Assembly (NCBI GenBank): GCA_905116865.2
Contig: CAJHNH020008455.1
Coordinates: 1,639,580-1,703,579 of the forward strand
Length of the DNA stretch: 64,000 nucleotides
DNA from: Candidula unifasciata
Taxonomy: Eukaryota > Mollusca > Gastropoda > Stylommatophora > Geomitridae
Direction: 5' to 3'
Positions 27,401-39,400 of the stretch are shown piece after piece. The first letter of the stretch is position 1, and each line of letters starts with the position of its first letter. The translations under genes were made by a program, and so were the position numbers. The notes below the pieces were generated by a model. It was not told the DNA's origin. It was given only the letters and a program-made list of their open reading frames with translations, and made no database searches.

Positions 27401-30400
27401 CTAGATGCTTATCTGCAGATCCTAAACTCATGTGTTCAGATCCGGAAGGAGCCAGACTTGTCAAAAAATGACCTTAGCTCTCAGGTCAACCGAGCCTTAA
27501 ATGGGTACTAGGTAGAAAGTCCTGGGAAGTAAAGGTGGCTGGCATGACGTTGGCCACAACACCCACTGACTGCCAACTAGTCATAAAATATAGGTCTAGT
27601 CCTACATGATCAATACGCCTGAAGGTGGGGAAAAAGGGGTAACTTACTCACCAAAATGTTGAATGCTGAATTATTATTATTATTCTTCGTTCACCGGCTG
27701 TGAATTCCAGCGGAAGGTCCCAGTAGTTCGTCTATCTGGACTTTTGGCTTCTACCTGGACCTGAGTTTTGCATGTACATCCGTTTTAATGGCTTATTTGT
27801 TTGCCGTTCCCTGCCTCACCGGCAGATGTACTCCGACTTTGAGGGAAGAATGTTCAATTAAAAATCGACATCACAGAACTCGGGACACCCCTATAAGCGC
27901 TCCGTCCCCATCTTCAGCAGCAAGCGAAAAGTTAAAACTCTGATGGTACCAGGAACTGTATATCTATCTTGCCTTTCACCTGAGTGTTGAGCGTCGGCCA
28001 GATCCCCTTGTTAACTCCTTGGCGCGCCATTCTCCTCAGACTAATGATCTATCTGTGCCTCGGCACTGTGCACTCATTCCCAAAGGGCCCTCAGTTCACC
28101 ATCGAGTGGTACTTACCAATGTATTTATTAGTAATCTAAATTTTTCAGTATAGTTATACATGCTTCATCTGAGCAGTTCATCACAGTGTCTATGTAGGCT
28201 GGGCATACAAACCGCAGAACATATCTTGCAAAACTGTCCCTTGTACATGCAGCCCATTAAGACAAGAATACTGTCCCAAAGTGTCAACACCATATTCAAA
28301 GCTGTACGAAACTAAAGAAAAACTCCAAAAAAATAGCACATCTCTCCAAAAAGAACTTGTCTAAGATGCACCCACAAGAAGTACAACTTTTTTTGGTCAT
28401 AACAGACATTGTGCTTGATGCAGCCACCCTGAACAAGACAAGTATTCAGTCCCTCAAAGATAATGACCCATCAGAATAGCCACATGTTCCTTAACCAAAC
28501 AGTGCAGTTGCAACTCAGGTGTTCTTTCTGAAACAATGAATGCAAGCAAACTGCTCAAGTCACAAGCTTGGCACAGAAACAGCTTTCAAGATTACAATTC
28601 ACTTCTTTGCCATATATGCATGTAGCCATGTCAGCCATACATTTTCCATTCCCAGTGACAAAATATCTTTCCATTTTTCTGCTCTTTATCCTCAAATGGA
28701 GCACAGGCCCTCATCAATTCACACACAGTCTTTTCTTTTGTTTTTACAGGCCCCAGTCCCTCAATCTTTTAACCTCTCTCTCTAACTTCCTTATCCATGT
28801 GGGGTTCCCCCCCCCCTCCCCCCATGGTGGGAGTCTCTGCTTTTACTCTTCCGATTATGTGGGTTCCCGTGCAAAGACATTAAAGTTATATATCCGTACT
28901 ATGCTAAATTCAAATGTCCAGTGTTTCCAAAATCCATAAAGAAAATTAGAAATCTTTAATTAATATTCTAAGGTAAGTGTGTACATTTTTTGGATATCAA
29001 TCAATCAAGGGCCATCTTCACAACAAGGGTTGGCGTACTGGATCAAGGCTGTCTCTCACTTTATTGTACATGCTCTCAGACTGCTGTTTAACCATATCTT
29101 GATATTTTGCCACATGTAACCACTACCTCTTGCGTTCACCTGTGACTTGTCTTTCCTTTTCACTGGCTACGAACTACGGCAGAAAGTTCCGGATATTTGT
29201 CTACCTCTGGACTTTAAGTCTTGTTCCAAAACCTAAGTGTTACATGCACATCCATTTTACAGATTTGACTCGTGTGTATGCAGACTGCTGGTTTCTTGCC
29301 TCTCAGGCAGATGTGCTCTAACTCCCAATTAGTCGACTCTTATTTAAGACATGCATTTGGGTAGGCAGTGGGCTTATTCTTGTTTCCGAGGCCCGGGAAT
29401 CCACACAGGGAAGATTTGTTGCAACCTGCACACAAAAAACTGCAATGAGTCAAAAGCATCAACTAGTCATCCATACCTTCCATTTGTCAAACAAATCGGT
29501 CAAAAATCCATTAACTGCCTTCTCAAAGTACATGTCACCATGAAGATCAAAATCCCACATTTCTTCACTCATTTGCATGAAGATCTGCACAACGGCTGTT
29601 GGGGATCGGAACACAAACTAAAAAATAAAACAGAAAAAGACCAATGAGCCAAATGTGTGTGCGTGTGCATTACTGTTGCGCCGTAGTAATCTAATCTGAC
29701 ATGACTTTGCTCCCCAAGGCTAAGTCAACAAAACCATGTTTATCATGGCCATTGAGTCACATGCATGTCAAAAATTACTGGGTTCTCAGAATCAAAGATC
29801 TGAGTGGTAATTTTTGTCTGGAGATCAGATTACAAAGAAAGCAAGGATTCTTCTGCTTTTCTTCAGCCAAAGGACAGCAGGTGCTAAACCAAGCCATGCA
29901 TACCTTTCTTTGTAAGCTTGTTCTTGATTAGTTAGATTCTAGAGTTTTATTTAAATGATGAGGCAGTCAATAACTGGTTAGATTCTAGAGTTTTATTTAA
30001 ATGAGGCACTCAATGACTGGTTAGATTCTAGAGTTTTATTTAAATGAGGCACTCAATGACTGGTTAGATTCTAGAGTTTTATATAAATGATGAGGCACTC
30101 AATGACTGGTTAGATTCTAGAGTTGAATATAAAGAATGAGGCAGTCAATGACTGGTTAGATTCTAGAGTTTTATATAAATGATGAGGCAGTCAATGGCTG
30201 GTTAGATTCTAGAGTTTTATATAAATGATGAGGCAGTCAATGACTGGTTAGATTCTAGAGTTTTATATAAATGATGAGGCAGTCAATGACTGGTTAGATT
30301 CTAGAGTTTTATATAAATGATGAGGCAGTCAATGACTGGTTAGATTCTAGAGTTTTATATAAATGATGAGGCAGTCAATGACTGGTTAGATTCTAGAGTT

Positions 30401-33400
30401 TTATATAAATGATGAGGCAGTCAATGACTGGTTAGATTCTAGAGTTTTATATAAATGATGAGGCAGTCAATGACTGGTTAGATTCTAGAGTTTTATATAA
30501 ATGATGAGGCAGTCAATGACTGGTTAGATTCTAGAGTTTTATATAAATGATGAGGCAGTCAATGACTGGTTAGATTCTAGAGTTTTATATAAATGATGAG
30601 GCAGTCAATGACTGGTTAGATTCTAGAGTTTTATATAAATGATGAGGCAGTCAATGACTGGTTAGATTCTAGAGTTTTATATAAATGATGAGGCAGTCAA
30701 TGACTGGTTAGATTCTAGAGTTTTATATAAATGATGAGGCAGTCAATGACTGGTTAGATTCTAGAGTTTTATATAAAGGATGAGGCAGTCAATGACTGGT
30801 TAGATTCTAGAGTTTTATATAAATAATGAGGCAGTCAATGACTGTTTAGATTCTAGAGTTTTATATAAATGATGAGGCACTCAATGACTGCTAGATTCTA
30901 GAGCTGTATTTAAAAGAGGCACTCAATGATTGGTTAGATTCTAGAGCTGTATTTAAATGAGGCACTCAATGATTGTTTAGACTAGAATCTGGGTTAGAAT
31001 TGGACATTACCCACCAAGTGCTGAGTGGTCTTTAAAATATAGATCAAGCACTAAACAACCAATATGCCTTAAGGATTGGAAGGGGGGGGGGGGGTCCCTT
31101 TTTCAGTCACCTATTCCAGCCCTCAATTCTTACAACATACAGCTTTCCTTATAATCCCTGTGTGAGTTACAGGGCCTCATGGGAGCCTGCGGGATTGGGG
31201 CAGGGGGAGGGGGGGGGTATAGACTTCATTCATTCCTAACATGCAATTGTTCGTAAATATCACTTTTCCCAACTTATCTAAAGTGATTGGTTAACAAACG
31301 CATAATTAAGCTGGGAGATTTCCTTAGACATCTCATTTTATAGCTGTATAATGCACATTAATATTTTTTTCAAGTTACTTTACTGCTCAAATTATTAATT
31401 ATCATAATACAAGTATATCAACAATAAAAGACAAATCTTACTCTAGTGTCTTCAGTGATAAATCCAGATGTGACATTTTCTCCAAGTGCCCACAGTTCAT
31501 TAACACTTGCGCTGAAATTTTAATAAAATAACACAGTATACCTAATTTGAGCATATTAATGTATATAATTTAATGCTTCAAGAACTAAAATGTTCATCAT
31601 GTTTTAACATCACATATTTGAGTTTTTGGATTCATCATGTCCCCCAACAAAAGCAGATAAACACACACACACACCGATGACTAGAAGACTAAGTGCAGTC
31701 ATCTCACCAAAAAGTTCCACAAGTTAAAGGTTAGGACTAATAAAGCAGACATATCTGGGCTATCCTCCGAATAACAATCCCAAATTATCAAGGCCGAAAA
31801 TATACCCTAACAGGGCCTCAGTCACATGTAAATTGCGGACTTCCGGCGCCTACCACCACCGCCGAGGGTATCTTCCGCATCGCTACGCGCTGCACTTGGG
31901 CTAAACTAGATGGCTGGGACTCACAAGCAAATAAAATGAAGGAAGCTGCAGGAGATGCGGTAGCTGCTGCTCATGATTCCCAGCCAAATAGTTTAGCACC
32001 GCTCCTCGCCACGCGTAGCGGCGCGGGAGATACTCTCGGCGGTGGCGGTAGTCACTGGAAGTCCGCAATTCAAGTCACAGGAAGTCCTTAATTTACATGT
32101 GACTGAGGCCCTGTTAGTGTATATTTTCCGTCTCGATAATTTGGGACCGTTATTCGGAGGATAGCCCATATCTGGATTCATCATGTCAACCAACAAATTA
32201 AAAAAGGATTATCTTCTTGTCATCTCAAACAGATCACAGGTCCTCCGCTAACTCGTAACTCCCACAGGAACTAGGTGATCAGGACAAATAAAGCAGACAT
32301 ATCTGGCTCACATATAAACTTACCGCATTTCAGCAAACTCAACTGGCTTCTTGAGGTACACACAAGTGTTCACCTAAAGGGCAAAGGGTAATTCATATAT
32401 AATTAAAGTGATGAACTAACTTCTAGTACTAAAGAATAGTTATAGTTAATGCACTTATAATTCTATGTGTGATGCATTGCTTGGTATACAAAGAGTTAAG
32501 AATTAAGTTAGCCTCTGTGGCCTAGGAGTTATGAACATGATGTCATAATTCCAACATCCTGGATTCAATTTAGCTGCAGGCAATTTAGCAGCAGACTGCT
32601 CTGCCTTGATTTCCACAATGAAATAAACATCAACTGTCTCGCCCATTGGAAAATGTTCCTTAGCTTGTATTTGATCAACTTTAACTTTTAGCCCCACAAG
32701 GTCTTAACTAACGTTCAAAGAAGTTAAGAATGGTTATACTAAAACTCATCTGCATACTACTTCCGACTGATTGACTGGCACCTTTTTATCTTTTCAGACG
32801 AGAGTGTTATATTGTGCTATGAGGAAACATGGGACTCACAGCCTACGGAAATGGCGAGTCTGACTAGCAAGACCCAACCGCGTTTAAGAAAAATCTTCCA
32901 CAATTATAGCAAGGGATTTCAGGACGGTTGCCAACATCTGAGTTTAGTGTGATTCTTCTCAGATGCTCAGCTCTCATCCTCTCAATACAACTACTTCCAT
33001 AGAGGCCAAACACACAACCAATGCAGGAAATATGTTTTCAGAGTACTTCGGAGTCGCTCACTAAATATAAGATATAAAAACACACACGACTGATACAGGC
33101 GAATACCCAGCCCTGCAAAGTGTGAGTTTTGGACAGAAAGATATAATTTGGTTTGCAATGGTTTCATTATATATCAGCAGTAATGTGAAAAAAAATTCAG
33201 CGTTAGACTGACCAGAGTTTTGCAGAGCCTCCACATGTCTGATCTGCCAAAGTACTGGTCTTTAAACAGCAACTCAACCAGATCCAAGCTGACACTCTGA
33301 AACAGATTGGTATCATTTTAATTAGGTGACTTGTATTCTGCGGAATTCGGCAGGAGCTGCCATAGTGCAGCGACTAGGCACTCTCCTGTGGATTGGAAGG

Positions 33401-36400
33401 TCATAAGGTTCAGGCCCTAATGGAGCCAGACTTTTTTTTAAATGACCCTGGCTCCCACGTTGACCCCCTCCCCCCCCCCCCCCCCTTTTAAACAGGTACC
33501 AGATAAAGTCCTGGGAAATAAAGGCGGCTTGATGATGCTGACCTTATTACCCACCAAGTGCCGATCGGTCAACAAAATATAGGTCTAGCCCTGTATACCC
33601 AACACACCTTAAGTTGTGGAAAAGAGTCCTTGTGTTCCGCAGAAATAGCAAACAGTTTATTATAAAAGAAGTGTTCAATGATTTCACTTTCTCTTTTACC
33701 ATTTTGAGTGTCAATGGAGATACAAGGTTATGCTTTTTGCTCTTCTGTTCGGTGTCCGTGGCTCAAGCGCTGCGAGTTCGACTCCTAATTCCAACTTACC
33801 ACAATTGAAACACACTGCTGGAAGCGTGGATTTTAATCATGGTATGAGGCGCATAAATGCATTTGAATATAAATGTTACAGACAGGTTCTAAGAATATCT
33901 TGGGTAAAGAAAAGAACAAATGCATCCATACTTCAAGAGCTGAATATTGAAGAGGGTTGGCTAGTAAAGACAATAAAACAAAGAAAATTGAAATATTTTG
34001 GTCACTTGAAACGTCATGGAAGTCTAGAGAGAACAATAATGGAGGGGTATATGCCTGGGAAGAGAGGAAGAGGAAGGCCAAGGAGAAGATGGGTGCAGGA
34101 TGTGGCAGATGATCTCCAGATGGGTGTATCAGACGCAGGACATCTTGCTCATGATAGGAAGGTTTTCCGGAGGGTTGTTATGGCAGCGAGGTTCCGCGAG
34201 GGACATGCTACTGAATGAATGAATGAGGCGTTGCAGGTCGACCCAGCCTAAAATGGGTACCAGGATGGGCTGTCCTGGGAAAGTATAGACGGCTGGCATA
34301 ATGCTGACCACATTACCCACTTAGTGCTAATTGGTCTGTAAAAATATGGGTGCTCTTCCCATACACCCAAGGCGGATAAAAGCGTGAAAAGGGATCTTTG
34401 CTTTGCTTTATTGCTCTTCTGGCAACCTCAACCACAGACACAATCTCTTAGGTTTCCATCTGGTTCTTGGTCTACCTTGTGCTTTACATCCTTCTCGTTT
34501 TGTGTATACCTTGTATGAAGTGACATAACACAGCATTCTCTCTCAGTATATATACCTTTTGGTTTGCTGTCTACGTATGTAATTTAGAGCTGGTTTTGTG
34601 CTGATTTTTTTCTCTTATGACCTCATTCCTGATTTTATCTCTTCTGGTCACTCCTGCAGCCCTTCTCAAGACATCTCATTTCCTGGTTACTAATTCTTTA
34701 CAATGACCAAGTAGATAAACTTATGTCCTTAGCAGTCACAATGAAATATGCTAGTCTAAGCAATGGTGTCTCCATGGTGAAATTGTCAAGCCATCTGCCT
34801 TGCGCTCTAAAGGTCATGGCTTTTTTTCAAGGCTGCGCCTTTCAGTTCACAAGTGAAATTTTTATGGAAATCCTGAGGATCATCACCGGAGCTACTGGGC
34901 TCATGTTTGGTGTGACACTCATGGCGGGTGGCTAGTCATTCTGCGGAGAGAGAAAGAGCCATATGTAATAAAACCAACCTTTAAGGCTTTTTAAGTATTA
35001 AGTAGAGAACCTGTCTCATGCCGCTGGTGTATAAGGCATATGATGCTAGACTCAGTGAAGGCCGATGGACACAATATGTGATGTGGTAAACACCATGCCT
35101 GGCACCTTTATTTCCCAGGTTATTTCCCTGGGAACTGCTTAAGCCTTCAAAATTATGCACCAACAAATTAAGATAAGGCTGATCAACTGCAACATGAAGT
35201 AAACAAAACTCTGCAACGGTAGTAATGAGATATTTTAAGATGTTAAGGGTTGATGAAAATGGAGAAAGACCAGCTTGATTCTGTGCGAGGGCAAAATTAT
35301 TAACTCTTACAGTCCAGAGGAACACACATATGTTCATAGGTTCCTGCCGAGAAGCCCAATGAACGCAAGATGGCTGATTATGTTTCCATTTACCGCCCTT
35401 GGGTCTCTGAGGGTAAACCCCCTGGGACTGAAGAGTTAATGCAGTGTAAGAAGTCTCTTGTGTACTGTGTAAAATAATGATGGTTTCAGTGACTGGTTTC
35501 AAATGAAACTGGAGTCAGACATATTTGATTTGATCTCATTTGGCATTAACTGACTCTTCCGGACACGTATAGGACTATAAGTTACCTCATCTTGTGATGG
35601 ACGAGCGAGATGAATCAAAGAAGGGGGGGGGGGGTCCCTGGACAATCGCTGGTATCAACAATAAGACAAGGATGGTTCTGTACTGGCACATCCTAAGAAG
35701 CAAACAGTATCCCCAATCAAGCCCTAAAATGGGGCTGTATTCCCTGGCTGTGAACTCCAGCAGAAGGTTCACCCACACATGGACTTCCTCGTCCTTTGCT
35801 TTTTCCGACTGTATACTCTGGTAGAAAGTTATGGTTGTTCGTCCACTTCTGGACTTCTGGTTGTGTACCAGAACTTCAGTTATGCGTGCATATCTGTTTT
35901 ACGGATCTGGTTTATTTGCATGCAGACTTACTTCCTTGTCTCTCAGACAGATTCACTCCATGTTTAAACACACTAGTCACCTTTTATGAAGTACTTGTCA
36001 GAAGGCAATAGGTCTTTTATTCCCACCCTACGCACACCCCCAGATGGGGCCTAAGAACCCACTCCCCCAGATGGGGCCTAAGAACCCACTCCCCCAGATG
36101 GGGCCTAAGAACCCACTCAAGAAAGTCTAGTTCCAAGACATGAGTATTCTGTGCACATCCTGTTTTAGGTCAGGCTTTTCCCCAAAGCAATGAAGCCAAT
36201 CACATTTTAAACACCCAACACCCATAAAAGAACTGACCTGTGAATCCACCCTGTTGACAACGATGTCTTGATAGAGCCTCAAACTGAAGGCATTGACAAT
36301 GCTCTGATCTACACTGACAGCATCTGGCAGGCACAAACCAATAAATGTACATTTATTTAAATAGCAGGAATTCTTCTTCTTCTTCTCTTCCACCTTTTAC

Positions 36401-39400
36401 CTCATTGAAGTGTCGGGGGGAGGGGGGGGGGGGGGGGGGGGGAGATGTTCGTTAATGAGCTCTGTCAAGAGCACTGTTAAGACTGATGTTCATTTCTGTT
36501 AGGCTGTTCTTAATGCCATCACTCCATATTTTCTGAGGTCTTCCACTCACTCTATACCCGTTGTAACGTTTAAGTGTGGCTCACTGTGGTGGATAGTACC
36601 AGGGCAATTTTGTTAGGTGTCCAAACCACTTCATTTGTTGTTCTTTGATGACCTGTAAGACTGGCTTTATTCCTAGCATTCGTCTGATTTCATATTCTGT
36701 CTTTCCTTGAAACTCCTGCAGCTCTTCTAAGGCATTTCATCTCTGTTGTTACAATTTTACGTTCATTTAATAGCAGGAATTCGTGTTTTTCTAATGCTCA
36801 GTCTAAGAGGCCAGGTGGCTGCATTACACCTGGAGAATGGAAGGTAGAGTCCCTAAGGACATCCTCTATGGTGAATTAAAGATGAGTAGAAGATGTTGAG
36901 GCCAACCTGTACTATGATATAATGATGTGTGTAAGCAGGACTTGAGTGATACAGGTACTCAAGTGGACTTGTGGGAACAAAATGCCATAAACCATGTTAT
37001 GCTTTGGGGTGCAAATCAAGAAGGGATTGAAAATGAAGGAAGAAATTATTGCAGAAAGGATGAGAGCTGATCATCTGAGAAAAACACTAAATACAAAATG
37101 ATGGCACGTCTTGCTGGTCACATTTGCCAACGCTGTGGCAGGTGATTCCCAAACCTTCGCATAACACATAACACTACTGCCCGGAAAGATCGAAATGTGC
37201 TGACCCAAAAAAACATTGGGGAGGGGAATGTTTTATGTTGTGTGTGTGTGTGTGTGTGTGTGGGGGGGGGGTAACTCATGGCAAAGTAGTTTAGCCGTCT
37301 GCAACATGCCAGTTCACCAGTATAGTTTTTACAGCAACATCCAAATCTGGCCCACAGGGACAACCTTGCAGGACAAACAGCAGCACAGGTTTAAGGTTTG
37401 AACAATGGATCAACATCATGGCACACTGGTAGTAACCCATAAATGTTCCATTCTTCTTCTAACTCAAGTCTAATCTGAAGAAGCTCAGCACAGTGCACAG
37501 GCTCTGTAGCACCGATGAGGATCCTGAAATACTTTGGGTAGGTTTTTAACTCCAAATTTTGCCCGGCCAGCGCCATTAGGCTACACTCTTCAATTTCCAA
37601 CTGCCAAGGGATTTTTTTATGTGCGCAACAATGCACATGGGCATCCGATCATGAAAAAATCCCAGCCCTTACCGGGGATTAAACACAGCACTTCTAGCAC
37701 TTGAGGCGGACACCATGCCTCAAGACCACGGCACAAGTAAAAACCTCAAGTTCAGCCTTCTGTGAACATCTAGCCATAAGCACAGAGAGATCAAACAGGG
37801 TAAAGTATTGTCCATCCCAAGAAGATACTTTCCCCAAAATCACAGTCTGGGGAATGAGGAGTGGGGGTATCTGAATTTTAATATTAAAGCCACTGCTTAC
37901 ACTGTATGTTCCCCACTTAGTATGCCCTTTCTCTTCTGTTTTTTATAAGGGCTTAACGCTATACAATTTCTCGGATGCTTAAACATTCTTTTTTCTGTTT
38001 CAAGAAACTCGAAACAACCATTCTCAAGCATCTGATCTAAGGCGACTGTGGCATGTTTACAAGGTTTGACTTTGAATACCTGGAACGGTGACAAAGCAAG
38101 AACAAATAACTCCTTAACTACATAAAAGGACATTGCTATAGCGATATTCAAATTGTACTCTACATATTGGTATCAACAGACAAAGCAGATGGTGCTTTAT
38201 TGGGCACATCCTTAGAAGCAAGTAGAGAATCACTAAATATAACTGAAATGAGAAAAAAATAGATTGAAGAAACAATATCCAAGTCTGTTGAATTAAGAAT
38301 CGACATCACAGCACTTAGGACACCCCCATAAGTGCTCAGTCCCCATCTTCAGCAGCTAGGTAAGATTTATGATTCCGATGGTACCAGTAACCATCTGTAT
38401 ATCCATCTCATCCTCCCCCTGAGTGTTGAGCGTCGGTCAGATCCCCTGGTAACTCCTCATAACGCCATTCTCATTAGACAGTAATGATCTATCTGCACCT
38501 CCGCACTGTTTACTCGCTCCCAAAGGGCCCTCACAATATCCTACTTGTTATACATCAACTCACCCCCAAGTGGTGCAAAGCCAGCCAGTCTACCTGCCTG
38601 CTCATTTCCCAGCACACCTGCCTGCTCATTTCCCAGCACACCTGCATGACCCAGAGAAAATATCCAAAGGATGCTAACTACCTGGAACCTCTGAAGGGAT
38701 GCTTGCCCCGCTGCCTGTTTTCACCTTTCTCAACATGCTCTGTGAGTCAGTTACAATCACAGCATCTGTGTACAGCTGATTCTCAAGCCAGTGGAAGGCA
38801 GCAGAGACTGCTTCCACCTCCATTCTCCAATTAGACGTTCAATGTCCAAGAGACAACCTAACAGGAATGCTAATGAGACCAAACAAGCTGGGGTGGATTC
38901 AACCCGTGATATCAAAAGAACTGCACAGGGTGGAATGGAACAGAGGGAGAGACTGAGCCCTAAGTGACACACATTGGCATTATAACTTGATGATGTAATA
39001 ATATATAAAACTGTACCTCTTTGCTGAAAATCATCCGGCAAGCTTTTAACTTGCAACAGAAGGCGGCTGAAAATATTAGAATAATTAGTCTCTGCAAATG
39101 TTACATATTTCTGACATGTTAATTCTAAAACAAGTTACAATTCATGCTAAAACATTTTACAAAAAAGGAAACACTTTACTTTTCAACTGTCAACACAAAT
39201 CACATATTTTAACTACAAATACACACTAGGGCTAATTATTTGGCCACTAATTTTTAAAAGTTATAATTTCAAATTATTCTTCTGGTTTTTCTGTTTCATT
39301 ATCATACAGAATGCTTTCATCGGTTATGCGTTTTGGAATGCTAAAGAATGCTTTACTAAGTAGCTATGTGGTTTAACAGGTTAGTTGCGTATCCTTTACA

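Noticed and set aside
29925..30988. CRISPR-like array
   Set aside because: The units are directly abutting with no unique spacers and lie in a eukaryotic intron. It is a minisatellite.
34981..35502. 173-codon minus-strand frame
   Set aside because: Its 3' part is a reversed SINE B tail, and the rest has no recognisable feature or splice context.
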